Source of the DNA: Alphaproteobacteria bacterium
Lineage (GTDB): Bacteria; Pseudomonadota; Alphaproteobacteria; MPNO01; VGEU01
Assembly: GCA_016869145.1 (NCBI GenBank)
Contig: VGEU01000022.1
Location: 1-38,141 of the forward strand
DNA length: 38,141 nt
Reading direction: 5' to 3'
This document shows positions 25,170-33,658 of this stretch, piece after piece. A program made the position numbers and the translations under genes. The stretch's first letter is position 1, and every line of letters starts with the position of its first letter. The notes beneath the pieces are model-generated. The model had not been told where the DNA came from and did not search any database. It saw nothing but the letters and a program-made list of their open reading frames with translations.

Positions 25170-26057
25170 ATGGCCGACCTCCTCGCCATCGAGGCCGAGG
25201 CGAGCTCGATCGCCTTCTTCGCGGCGCTCGCTCTGGTCGCCGCGTGGGAGTGGTTCGCGCCGCGGCGGGCGCTCGTGCAGCCGTTGCAGGCGCGCTGGAT
25301 CGCCAACATGGCAGTCGCCGTGATCGACACGTTGGCGCTCCGGCTTCTCCTTCCGGTTGCCGGTGTCGCCTTCGCGGCCCTCGTCGCCGAGCACGGCTTC
25401 GGTCTCTTCAGCCGGATCGAGGCGCCGATCTGGCTTGCGACCGTCGTCACCCTCCTCGTCCTCGATCTCGGGCGCTACGCCGTGCACCGGATGCTCCATG
25501 CGGTGCCGTTCCTGTGGCGGCTCCACGGCATGCATCACACCGACGGCGACTACGACGTCACGACCGGGCTCCGCTTCCATCCGTTCGAGAGCGTTCTGAC
25601 GGGCGCGATCAAGCTCGCGCTGATCGCGGCCCTCGGCGCACCGCCGATCGCCGTCCTGATCGCGATGACGGCGATCACCGTCTCGTCGATCCTCGCGCAC
25701 GCCAATGCCGGCCTGGCTCCGTCCATCGACGGTGCGATCCGCCGCGTCCTGGTGACGCCCGACATGCACCGGGTCCACCATTCCGCAGACCGGCGCGAAA
25801 GCGCCAGCAATTACGGCTCACTCTTCTCGTTCTGGGATCCGCTGTTCGATACCTACCGCGCCGAACCCGCGCTGAGCCACGCGAACATGCGGATCGGCCT
25901 CGACGGCTTCGGCGGTCCGCGGCACCAGCTGCTCGCCTGGATGCTCGCCTTCCCGTTCCGCCGGCCGGACCAGCCCGCTATTTCGCCGCCTGCGGCACGA
26001 AGAGGGCGAGCTCGGGAAACAGGAGGAGCAGCAGGATCCCGATCACCAGAGGAATGA
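25170..26057 (+). CDS. Sterol desaturase / fatty acid hydroxylase family protein
   Basis: A 295-residue integral membrane di-iron hydroxylase. Histidine clusters are present: HRMLH (about 107-111), HGMHH (about 121-125) and HRVHH near 200, with further histidine in LRFHPFE. Several hydrophobic segments precede and separate them. It starts 11 nt after the PEP-CTERM gene, so the two may share a message. The last 27 residues (after FPFRRPDQP) are arginine/glycine-rich and overlap the end of dctM on the opposite strand by 80 nt, suggesting that an original stop was lost and the tail is non-homologous. Substrate unknown; family members hydroxylate or desaturate sterols, hopanoids, carotenoids or fatty acids. 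Confidence 0.88.
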   Translation: MADLLAIEAEASSIAFFAALALVAAWEWFAPRRALVQPLQARWIANMAVAVIDTLALRLLLPVAGVAFAALVAEHGFGLFSRIEAPIWLATVVTLLVLDLGRYAVHRMLHAVPFLWRLHGMHHTDGDYDVTTGLRFHPFESVLTGAIKLALIAALGAPPIAVLIAMTAITVSSILAHANAGLAPSIDGAIRRVLVTPDMHRVHHSADRRESASNYGSLFSFWDPLFDTYRAEPALSHANMRIGLDGFGGPRHQLLAWMLAFPFRRPDQPAISPPAARRGRARETGGAAGSRSPEE

Positions 26058-27279
26058 TGAAGACCAGCGAGCCCTTCACCACGTCGGAGAGCTCGGTGTT
26101 GGGGATCACGGCCTTCAGCACGAACAGATTGAACCCGACCGGCGGCGAGATCGCCGCGATCTCGATGTTGATCGTCACCATCACGCCGAACCAGACAGGG
26201 TCGTAGCCGAGGCTCACCACCGCCTGGAAGAAGATCGGCACCATGATGACGAGGACGCTCATTGGGTCCATGAACATCCCGAGCACCATGAGGAGGAGGT
26301 TGATCAGGATGATGATCACCCACGGTGCGACATCGAGCGAGGTGAGAAAACCCGCCATGCCCTGGGGGATGCCGAGCCGGGTCATGACGAAGGAGCTGAA
26401 CAGCCCGCCGATCAGGAGGAGCAGGAACATCGCGGTCGTGCGCACCGTGTTCCCGAGGATCCGCCCGAGCGTATCGGCATCGAGCGCACGCGCGAGGAGC
26501 GCGATCAGGAGCGCGCCCGCCGCGCCGACCGCGCCGGCCTCGGTCGGTGTCGCGATCCCGGCATAGATCGATCCGAGGACGAGGATCGCGAGCACGATCA
26601 CGGGGAGGACCGCTGAGAGCGCACGCCATCGTTCGGCGGGCGTGCCGGCGTCCGTGACCGGCGGCGCGCGACGCGGATCGCGCCAGACGAGGATGACGAC
26701 CGTCGCGGCCAGCATGAACGCCATCAGGATGCCCGGCACGATGCCGGCGAGGAAGAGATCGCCGACCGAGGTCTCGGTGATCACGCCGTAGAGGATCATC
26801 GGCACCGAGGGCGGGATCAGGATCCCGAGCGTGCCGCCGGCCGCGGTGACGCCGAGAGCCAGCCTGCGGTCATAGCCGTGGCGTACCATCTCGGGCACCG
26901 CCATGGTGCCGATCGTCGCCGCCGTCACCGGGCTCGACCCGCACACCGCGGCAAATCCGGCGCACGCGAAGACGGTGCCGATCGCGAGCGCGCCCGGCAG
27001 CCGGCGGAGCCAGAGCCGCGCGGCGCGAAAGAGATCGCGCCCGATGCCGGTCACCGCGAGCGCCTCGCCCATGAGCACGAAGAGCGGCACGACGACGAGG
27101 ACGAAACTCGAGGACTGCGAGAAGGCGATGGTCGCGATCTGGCGGATCGCATCGGTCGAGACGAAGAGCGCCGCACCTGCGACGCCGAGTAGCCCCATCG
27201 CGACCGCGACCGGCGTCCCGGTCGCAAGAAAGATCATCAGCGCCGCAATGAAGACGGCGAAACCGGCATAACCTTCCAT
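25978..27279 (-). CDS. dctM: TRAP transporter large permease (DctM)
   Basis: A 433-residue polytopic membrane protein of the TRAP large-subunit family, which drives solute uptake by a sodium or proton gradient. Family landmarks: the start FAVFIAALMIFLATGTPVAVAMG, VVVPLFVLMGEALAVTGIGRDLF, PGALAIGTVFACAGFAAVCGSSPVTAATIG, and ILIPPSVPMILYGVITETSVGDLFLAGI. The last gene of a P-Q-M operon, it starts 10 nt after dctQ. The stop is TAG. Its 3' end overlaps the convergent hydroxylase gene. Confidence 0.95.
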   Translation of the reverse strand: MEGYAGFAVFIAALMIFLATGTPVAVAMGLLGVAGAALFVSTDAIRQIATIAFSQSSSFVLVVVPLFVLMGEALAVTGIGRDLFRAARLWLRRLPGALAIGTVFACAGFAAVCGSSPVTAATIGTMAVPEMVRHGYDRRLALGVTAAGGTLGILIPPSVPMILYGVITETSVGDLFLAGIVPGILMAFMLAATVVILVWRDPRRAPPVTDAGTPAERWRALSAVLPVIVLAILVLGSIYAGIATPTEAGAVGAAGALLIALLARALDADTLGRILGNTVRTTAMFLLLLIGGLFSSFVMTRLGIPQGMAGFLTSLDVAPWVIIILINLLLMVLGMFMDPMSVLVIMVPIFFQAVVSLGYDPVWFGVMVTINIEIAAISPPVGFNLFVLKAVIPNTELSDVVKGSLVFIIPLVIGILLLLLFPELALFVPQAAK

Positions 27280-27289
27280 CGCGTCGGCC

Positions 27290-27817
27290 CTACGCCCGGG
27301 CCTGCGCGTCGCAGCATTGCCGCCACGCGGCCGCGAGAAGGACGAGCCCGGTAGCCACGAACTGGAGCGTGCCGACCGGGGCGACCATGTAGATGTATTT
27401 GAGCTTCATCGGCATCGCGGTCGCGGCGAGCGCGTCGTCCTCGAACGCCTCGATGGTCGTGTCGAGCACGCGGACAAAGAGGATCAGCCCGAAGAGGACG
27501 ACCGCGCCGGCGGCGATCACGCCCATCGCGGCCCGCGCCCGCGGCCCCATCCGCTCGAGGAAGAGATCGACATTGACGTGGGTGCCGGCCTGGAGCGCCG
27601 GCGCGAGCCCGAGGAAGAAGAGATAGACGAGCATGAACGACGACAGGTCGAGCGCCCACAGCGTCGGATCATTGAAGGCGTAGCGTCGGACGACGTCCTG
27701 GACGACCAGCGCCACGATCGCGAGCGCGAACCCGCCCGCGATCGCCGTGAATACACGGTTGACGCGCGCCGTCACGCGGGCGAGCACCGCGACGGCGTCG
27801 TCCGGCCGGTCGGCCAT
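27290..27817 (-). CDS. dctQ: TRAP transporter small permease (DctQ)
   Basis: 175 residues with four membrane helices: FTAIAGGFALAIVALVVQDVV, LSSFMLVYLFFLGLAPAL, AAMGVIAAGAVVLFGLILFV and VGTLQFVATGLVLLAAA. The segment DVVRRYAFNDPTLWALDLSSF matches DctQ proteins, with tryptophan and acidic residues before helix 2, and THVNVDLF follows. It lies between the binding protein (9-nt gap) and dctM (10-nt gap). Confidence 0.93.
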   Translation of the reverse strand: MADRPDDAVAVLARVTARVNRVFTAIAGGFALAIVALVVQDVVRRYAFNDPTLWALDLSSFMLVYLFFLGLAPALQAGTHVNVDLFLERMGPRARAAMGVIAAGAVVLFGLILFVRVLDTTIEAFEDDALAATAMPMKLKYIYMVAPVGTLQFVATGLVLLAAAWRQCCDAQARA

Positions 27818-27826
27818 CGGCCGGGT

Positions 27827-28822
27827 CTAGCGCCAGGAGGGCTCGAGAATCTTCCGGATGCGTACGCCGTCGGCGCCCGATTCCGCGTCCATCTTGGCGA
27901 AGGTCGGATAGATCCCGGCGATGAAGGCGGCGCGCTCGGCATCGGTCAGCACATGCACATCGCCGCCCGCGGCCCGGATCTTCGCCTGCAGCTCCTTTTG
28001 GAGCGGGTGCAGGTGGTTGGCCGCGATGCGCTCGGCCTCGATCGATGCCGTCTCGATCACCTTCCGGTCGGCCTCGCTGATCCGCTCCCAGGTGCGCGGG
28101 TGGGCGAGATAGAGGAGGATGTTCACCGGCACGCGGAGATCGACGATTTTCGGCGACGGCTCGTAGAGCTTGAGCGCGAAGGTGATCTCGTGGTTCGAGA
28201 GCACGCAGTCGAGCGTCTTGTTCTGGAGCGCGATGTATTGCTCGGCCGGGTCGAGCGCGGTCGGCTTGGCGCCGAGCTCCTGGATCTGTTGCGCCTGCCA
28301 GCGGCCGGCCGTACGGACCTTGAGGTTCTTCCAGTCGTCGAGGGTCTTGAGGTGCCGTTCGCGGCAATTCACCGTTCCGCCGTAAGACGGCTGGATCCAG
28401 AGATATTTGACGCGCTGGCGGGAGAACATCTCATCGAGCACCGGACGAAGCTCGGCCACGACCTTGAGATGACCATCGATCTCGGCCGACATGCCGGCCA
28501 AGGCCTCAATATAGGCGAGGGCCGGCATCTGGCCGGAGACCGCCGCAGCCGACGTCACGCCGACCGGCACCGCGCCGTCGCGCACGGCCTTGAACACCTC
28601 GTTCGCCTTGGCGAGCGCGCCGGAATAGACCCCCCTGAGCTTCACACGGCCCTGGGTGCGCTTGTCGACCTCGGCCTCCCACCACTTATAGGCGTGCGTC
28701 CAGGCCGACGGCTCGTTGTGCCACACCGCGACATCGAGCGTGACGTTCTGGGCGCGCGCGCCCGGGATGGTGAGAAACGCCGCGAGCCCGATCGCCGCGA
28801 CGGAGATCGTGTACCTGGTCAT
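27827..28822 (-). CDS. dctP: TRAP transporter substrate-binding protein (DctP)
   Basis: A 331-residue periplasmic binding protein with a signal peptide cleaved near ARA-QNV (residue 24). Family features: WWEAEVDKRTQGRVKLRGVYSG region at about 45-66, the central LKTLDDWKNLKVRTAG with the arginine (in VRTAG) that binds carboxylates in most DctP proteins, and the C-terminal helical stretch. GGGGAGG four bases before ATG 28822 is a strong ribosome-binding site. Position beside ring-cleavage and 2-oxoacid dehydrogenase genes suggests an organic-acid ligand, perhaps an aromatic or hydroxy acid. The ligand cannot be read directly. Confidence 0.94.
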   Translation of the reverse strand: MTRYTISVAAIGLAAFLTIPGARAQNVTLDVAVWHNEPSAWTHAYKWWEAEVDKRTQGRVKLRGVYSGALAKANEVFKAVRDGAVPVGVTSAAAVSGQMPALAYIEALAGMSAEIDGHLKVVAELRPVLDEMFSRQRVKYLWIQPSYGGTVNCRERHLKTLDDWKNLKVRTAGRWQAQQIQELGAKPTALDPAEQYIALQNKTLDCVLSNHEITFALKLYEPSPKIVDLRVPVNILLYLAHPRTWERISEADRKVIETASIEAERIAANHLHPLQKELQAKIRAAGGDVHVLTDAERAAFIAGIYPTFAKMDAESGADGVRIRKILEPSWR

Positions 28823-29020
28823 GGTGCCTCCCCAATTCGACGGCGCCGCACGCGCCGTGTTAGCGCCCGCCTTGTTCTTTACTCTTCGGGCGCCCCCAGC
28901 TTAGCACGACCGCACCGGCATCGATCAAGACGCGCTCGGGCCCGAGATTCCGCGATCACGGATGCGCACCGCGCATCGTCGCAGCGCCGCCGGCGCCGGG
29001 CCATCACCCAGCCTCCGACG
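28823..29020. other. Intergenic region upstream of the TRAP operon
   Basis: 198 nt between the E2 stop and dctP, the larger of the gaps in this minus-strand series, so the TRAP genes probably have their own promoter. On the minus strand, GC-rich arms at about 28885-28895 and 28868-28872 might form a weak hairpin. I find no confident promoter boxes, RNA gene or coding frame. Confidence 0.45.
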
Positions 29021-30226
29021 TCAGTCGATCGACGCGGTCCAGTCGGTCGTCTCGATCCGGTCCTTCAGCGTGCGGAGGAAGGCCGCCGAATAGGCACCGT
29101 CGATCGCGCGATGGTCGAAACACTGGGCGAGCACGCCGACCGGCCGGATGGCGATCGAATCGCCCTCCGGTCCCTCGACGACGACTGGGCGCTTGCAAAT
29201 GCCGTCGGTCGACAGGATCGCGACCTGCGGCTGGTTGATGATCGGCGCCGTGATCATCGTCCCGAACACGCCCGAATTCGAGATCGTGTAGGTGCCGCCG
29301 GCGAGATCGTCCGGGCCGAGCCGGCTGGCCCGCGCGCGCACCGCGACGTCGCGGATCGCCCGTGCGAGCGCCGCCACGCTCCGGCTGCCGGCATCGCGTA
29401 TCACCGGTGCGACAAGGCCCTCGTGGCCGAGATCGACCGCGATCGCGAGATGGATGCGGCCGAATACGACCAGGTTCTCGCCCTCGATCACGGCGTTGAC
29501 CCGCGGAAAGGCCGCGATCGCGGTGCACACGGCCTTGGCGATGAACGGCAGGAAGGTGAGCTCGAATCCTTCGCGCGCCTGCCACGCCGCCTGGTGCGCG
29601 CGGCGCGCGGCATCGACCCGATGAAATTCGGCCTCGACCGCCTGGAGGACATGCGGGCTCGTCGCCTTGGATCGCACCATGTGCTGGGCGGTGAGCCTCC
29701 GGAGCCGGTTGAACGGAATGACGCTGCACTCGAGCGCGGCACCGCGGGCGAGGTGCGCGCGTACATCGTCGCGCTTGATGCGCCCGTCGCGCCCGGTGCC
29801 CGCGATCGCGGCGAGATCGAGCCCATGCGTCGCGGCGAGCCGGCGCACGACCGGAGAGATCGAACGCCTGCGCCGATCGCGCGGCCCCGACGCGGCGCGC
29901 GGCGGCATTGGGATCGCTGGCGCCGCCGCCGTGGGCGCCGAGACCGGCGAGAATGTCGCAGGCGTTGCGCTGGTCGCGCCCGCGCGTCCGTCCGATGCGA
30001 TCACCGCGAGCCGGGCACCGACCGGGACCGTCGCGCCCTCGGCGACCAGGATCTCGGCCAGCACGCCATCCGCGGGCGCCGGGATCTCGGTCTCGACCTT
30101 GTCGGTCGAGACATCGAACAGCGGCTCGTCGGCCTTGACGCGATCGCCGATCTTCTTCCGCCAAACCGTGATGGTGCCTTCCTTCACCGTCTCGCCGAGC
30201 TGCGGCATCACGATGTCGATCGGCAT
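29021..30226 (-). CDS. 2-oxoacid dehydrogenase E2 (dihydrolipoamide acyltransferase)
   Basis: A 401-residue E2 with one lipoyl domain (1-75; lipoyl lysine K43 in STDKVETEI), a Pro/Ala linker, an E3-binding domain (about 122-160; ISPVVRRLAATHGLDLAAIAGTGRDG) and a catalytic domain (about 170-401). The active-site motif is DHRAIDG with H372 and D376, and TISNSGVFGTMITAPIINQPQ is typical. The ATG at 30226 overlaps the E1beta stop by one base. It belongs to the acetoin / branched-chain / pyruvate group; the E1alpha-E1beta split favours the heterotetrameric type. No E3 gene is in the window, so a shared E3 elsewhere is needed. Confidence 0.93.
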   Translation of the reverse strand: MPIDIVMPQLGETVKEGTITVWRKKIGDRVKADEPLFDVSTDKVETEIPAPADGVLAEILVAEGATVPVGARLAVIASDGRAGATSATPATFSPVSAPTAAAPAIPMPPRAASGPRDRRRRSISPVVRRLAATHGLDLAAIAGTGRDGRIKRDDVRAHLARGAALECSVIPFNRLRRLTAQHMVRSKATSPHVLQAVEAEFHRVDAARRAHQAAWQAREGFELTFLPFIAKAVCTAIAAFPRVNAVIEGENLVVFGRIHLAIAVDLGHEGLVAPVIRDAGSRSVAALARAIRDVAVRARASRLGPDDLAGGTYTISNSGVFGTMITAPIINQPQVAILSTDGICKRPVVVEGPEGDSIAIRPVGVLAQCFDHRAIDGAYSAAFLRTLKDRIETTDWTASID

Positions 30227-31203
30227 CAGTCGATCGCCTGCCGGAGTGTCGCCACGATGCGCTCGACGGTCGGCACCGTCGCGTCCTCGAGATTGTCGGC
30301 CGACGGCAGCGGCACGTGCGGCGTCGTGATGCGAACGATCGGCGCATCGAGGTCCCAGAAGCATTCCTCGGCGACGATGGACGCAATCTCGGCACCCCAG
30401 CCGCAGAGCCGTGGATTCTCCTCGACCGTCGCGACGCGCCCGGTCTTCACCACCTCGCGGAGGATCGTCTCAGTGTCGAGCGGTACCAGTGAACGGACAT
30501 CGATGACCGTCGCCTCGATCCGGTGCTCGGCTGCGAGCCGTTCGGCGGCGGCGAGCGCCTTCGGCACCATCGCCGCAAGGGCGAGGACGGTGACGTCGCG
30601 GCCGTCGCGGAGCACCTTGGCGGTCCCGAGCCTCTCGATGTGCTCGCCGTCGGGAACCTCGCCCTTCACGGCGTAGAGCGATTTGTGCTCGAAAAAGACG
30701 ACCGGATCGTCGTCGCGGATGGCGGCGGCAAGGAGCCCCTTCACGTCGGCCGGGTTCGAGGGTGCGACGACCTTGAGCCCGGGCACGGCCATCGCCCAGT
30801 TCTCGACCGACTGAGAGTGCTGGGCGCCGAAGCGCGAGCCGCCGCCGTTGGCGGTCCGGATCACGAGCGGCAGCGTCACCTGACCCGCCGTCATGTAGCG
30901 GGTCTTGGCGATCTCGTTCGCGACGATGTCCCAGCACACGGCGAGAAAGTCGGAGAACATGATCTCGGCGATGGGGCGGAGGCCGGTCATCGCCGCCCCC
31001 ATCGCGGCGCCGAGGATCGCCTGCTCGGAGATCGGCGTATCGCGGACCCGGCGCGGACCGAACTGCTCGAGGAGACCGACGGTCGCCTTGAACACACCGC
31101 CCGCGGCGGCCACGTCCTCGCCGAGGAACACGACGTTCGGATCGCGCGCCATCTCCTGCGCGATGCCGGCCGCGACCGCCTCGCGATAGGTCAGTTCCGC
31201 CAC
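30226..31203 (-). CDS. 2-oxoacid dehydrogenase E1 beta subunit
   Basis: 325 residues. Family landmarks: LTYREAVAAGIAQEMARDPNVVFLGEDVAAAGGVFK region at the start, DTPISEQAILGAAMGAAMTGLRPIAEIMFSDF, RFGAQHSQSVENW with the histidine that contacts the substrate, and VIDVRSLVPLDTETI. The start is GTG 31203, with GGAGG six bases upstream; it lies within the end of E1alpha (13-nt overlap). With E1alpha it forms the thiamine-diphosphate E1 that decarboxylates the oxoacid and acylates E2. Closest in style to acetoin dehydrogenase AcoB or PdhB. Confidence 0.93.
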   Translation of the reverse strand: MAELTYREAVAAGIAQEMARDPNVVFLGEDVAAAGGVFKATVGLLEQFGPRRVRDTPISEQAILGAAMGAAMTGLRPIAEIMFSDFLAVCWDIVANEIAKTRYMTAGQVTLPLVIRTANGGGSRFGAQHSQSVENWAMAVPGLKVVAPSNPADVKGLLAAAIRDDDPVVFFEHKSLYAVKGEVPDGEHIERLGTAKVLRDGRDVTVLALAAMVPKALAAAERLAAEHRIEATVIDVRSLVPLDTETILREVVKTGRVATVEENPRLCGWGAEIASIVAEECFWDLDAPIVRITTPHVPLPSADNLEDATVPTVERIVATLRQAID

Positions 31204-32216
31204 GACGCGCCTCCGTCCGCCCAGACATCGCGCTCGATCACCGCGAGCGCGGGCTCGGGCGAGGCCTTCGCCGCCTCGGTCGCCGCATCGACCGCCGCCC
31301 GCGTCTCGGCGTCGATCGCATCGAGCACGGCCTCCTTGACACCGAAATCGAGAAGGCGCTTCCGGTACATCGGGATCGGATCGCGCGCAAGCCAGGCCTT
31401 GACCTCCTCGTCGGGGCGATACTTGCCGGGATCGGCGCGCGAATGCCCGCTGTGACGATAGGTCTTGGCCTCGATCAGCGACGGACCTTCTCCGGCCCGC
31501 GCCTTGGCGAGCGCCTCGCGCGCGGCGCGGAACACCGCGTCGGGATCGTTGCCGTCGACAATGATACCCGGGAGCCCGTAGGCGCCGGCGCGATCGGCCG
31601 CGGGATGCTCGACCGCGGTCACCTCGCCGATCGGGGTGTACTCCATGTAGAGGTTGTTCTCGCACACGAAGACCACGGGCAATGTCCACACCGTCGCCAT
31701 GTTGAGCGCCTCGTGGAAGGCGCCGATATTGGTCGTGCCATCGCCGAAGAAGCAGACCGCGACCTGGTCGGTGCCGCGATACTGCGCCGACCACGCCGCG
31801 CCGATCGCGATCGGCAGATGCGCGCCGATGATGGCGTAGGATCCCATCGCGCCGTGCTCGACGCTGGTCAGATGCATCGAGCCGCCCTTGCCGCCGAGGA
31901 GCCCGCATTCACGGCCCATCAGCTCGCCGAGGACACCCGTCATGGACGCGCCACGCACCAGCGTGTGCGCGTGGCCGCGATAGGTGCAGAACGACCAGTC
32001 GTCCTTGCGCATCGCGACGCCAAAGCCGGCCGCGACGGCCTCCTGGCCGAGCGACAGATGGCTCGTGCCCTTGATCAGGTTCTGCAGAAAGAGATCATAG
32101 GCGCGCTTCTCGAGATGGCGCACCTCGAGACACTGCCGCCACAGGCCGAGCCGCGTCGCCTCGCCGATGTCGTCGTTGCGGCCGGACGTGGCCTTGGTCT
32201 TCGTGCGCGGGCTCAA
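31191..32216 (-). CDS. 2-oxoacid dehydrogenase E1 alpha subunit (acetoin/pyruvate type)
   Basis: 341 residues. The thiamine-diphosphate motif is complete, from GDG (158-160, FFGDGTTNIGAFHEALN) to NN (187-188, VCENNLY). HLSLGQEAVAAG, FCTYRGHAHTLVRGAS, GGKGGSMHL, and TYRHSGHSRADPGKYR are family segments, the last the loop usually regulated or substrate-gating in E1. The proposed start is an unusual TTG at 32216, chosen because AGGAGG lies four bases upstream and just after the preceding stop. A longer frame exists but is shadowed by the M24 gene. First of the E1alpha-E1beta-E2 triad. Confidence 0.91.
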   Translation of the reverse strand: MSPRTKTKATSGRNDDIGEATRLGLWRQCLEVRHLEKRAYDLFLQNLIKGTSHLSLGQEAVAAGFGVAMRKDDWSFCTYRGHAHTLVRGASMTGVLGELMGRECGLLGGKGGSMHLTSVEHGAMGSYAIIGAHLPIAIGAAWSAQYRGTDQVAVCFFGDGTTNIGAFHEALNMATVWTLPVVFVCENNLYMEYTPIGEVTAVEHPAADRAGAYGLPGIIVDGNDPDAVFRAAREALAKARAGEGPSLIEAKTYRHSGHSRADPGKYRPDEEVKAWLARDPIPMYRKRLLDFGVKEAVLDAIDAETRAAVDAATEAAKASPEPALAVIERDVWADGGASWRN

Positions 32217-32224
32217 GTGGCCTC

Positions 32225-33526
32225 CTAATAGCGGTTGGCGATCGGCAGCTCCTCGGCCGGATAGAGCGTGATGACGCGGCAGCCATTCTTGGTTACCACG
32301 ACCTCCTCCTCGATCCGCGCCGCCGAGTAGCCGTCCGTCGCCGGGCAATAGGTCTCGAGCGCGAAGACCATGCCTTCCTTGATCTCGTGCGGGTCCTCAA
32401 AGGAGACCAGCCGACTGATGATCGGGCGTTCGTGAAGCGCGAGCCCGAGCCCGTGGCCGAACTGGAGCGCGAAGGCCTCCATCTCGCTCTCGAAGCCGAA
32501 CTCCTGCGCCTTCGGCCAGACGGCGGCGATCTTGTCGGTGGTGACACCCGGTTTCACCATCGCGATCGAGGCGTCGAGCCATTCGCGCGCCTTCTTGTAG
32601 GCATCGCGCTGCGCCACTGTCGCGCGCCCGACATTGAAGGTGCGGTAGTAACAGGTGCGATAGCCCATGTAGGACATGAGGATATCGAAGAACGCCTGAT
32701 CACCGGGGCGCACGATGCGGTCGGTGAAGTTGTGCGGATGCGGGTTGCACCGCTCGCCCGAGATCGCGTTGATCGCCTCGACGTCGTCGGAGCCGAGCTC
32801 GTAGAGGAGCTTGTTGGCGCGCGCCACGATGTCGTTCTCGCGCACGCCCGGCTTCAGCTCCTCGCCGATCATGTGGTAGGTGGCATCCACCATCGCCGAC
32901 GCCTGGTTGAGCAGCACGATCTCGTCGATGTTCTTGATCTCGCGCGCGTCCAGCATCACCTGCTGGCCGTCACGGATCTCGAGCCCGAGCTTCTGCAGCT
33001 CGAACATCATCGGCGGCTCGACGATGTCGACGCCGATCGGCATGCCGGCGACGCCGTCGGCGACGAGGATGGCCTTGATCTCGGCCGCCATCTGCTTCAT
33101 CAGCCCGGCCGAGGGCGGCACCGTGCCCCGAAGCCCGAGCATGCCGGCATGGATGCAGCCGGGATGGAGGTGCGGGGTGAACAGGCGGTGGTGCTTCGCC
33201 GCCGAGCCGAAGTCCCAGATGTGCGGCTCGCCATTGCCGGTCAGGAGCGAGAACCGGCACATCTTGTCGCGCGACCACTCGCCGATCACCGTGCCGGTGA
33301 GATAGCGCGAGTTGTTGTTGTCGAAGCAAAGAAGTGCGCCAAGACCCGAGTTGCGGAGCGCCAGGCGTGCCCGCGCGAGGCGGTAATTGTGCAGCCGCCG
33401 GAAGTCGACGCGCTCCTCGAAGTCGACATTGGTATGGCCTGGCGACGGGATCGCGCGGGTCCAGTCATAGCGCGGGTCGATGTCCTCGGGCCGGATGATC
33501 CGGGGCTCGGGCATGTCTTGGGGCAT
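32225..33526 (-). CDS. M24 / creatinase-fold protein lacking metal ligands (Xaa-Pro peptidase or DddP-like)
   Basis: A 433-residue pita-bread-fold protein with an N-terminal creatinase-like domain (about 45-200) and a C-terminal M24 domain (about 205-430). In metal M24 enzymes a D-x10-D pair, a His and two Glu bind metal. Here D281 remains (FFDILMSYMGYRTCYY) but the second aspartate position is tyrosine or cysteine, while H358 (QFGHGLG), E391 (ALETY) and E406/E407 (RIEEEVV) persist. It may use a creatinase-like, metal-free mechanism or have altered metal binding. Overall layout recalls DMSP lyase DddP and creatinase, but I cannot assign it. GAGG six bases before ATG 33526 supports the start. 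It ends 8 nt before E1alpha, suggesting a shared transcript. Confidence 0.85.
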   Translation of the reverse strand: MPQDMPEPRIIRPEDIDPRYDWTRAIPSPGHTNVDFEERVDFRRLHNYRLARARLALRNSGLGALLCFDNNNSRYLTGTVIGEWSRDKMCRFSLLTGNGEPHIWDFGSAAKHHRLFTPHLHPGCIHAGMLGLRGTVPPSAGLMKQMAAEIKAILVADGVAGMPIGVDIVEPPMMFELQKLGLEIRDGQQVMLDAREIKNIDEIVLLNQASAMVDATYHMIGEELKPGVRENDIVARANKLLYELGSDDVEAINAISGERCNPHPHNFTDRIVRPGDQAFFDILMSYMGYRTCYYRTFNVGRATVAQRDAYKKAREWLDASIAMVKPGVTTDKIAAVWPKAQEFGFESEMEAFALQFGHGLGLALHERPIISRLVSFEDPHEIKEGMVFALETYCPATDGYSAARIEEEVVVTKNGCRVITLYPAEELPIANRY

Positions 33527-33658
33527 GGCGATCCTCTAGAAGACGCGATGGGGAGCGAGTGTACCGTCCCGCGCGAGATGGAACAAACGAGGCGGGCGTC
33601 AACGGCCCGGCCGCCGCGTTCCGATCAATTCGCAAGCCCGACCGCGATGCTCGGCCCC

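Noticed and set aside
27317-30676. A 1119-codon open frame on the plus strand
   Set aside because: It lies antisense to the dctQ/dctP/E2 genes, is arginine- and histidine-rich and has no family signal; long antisense frames are expected at this GC content.
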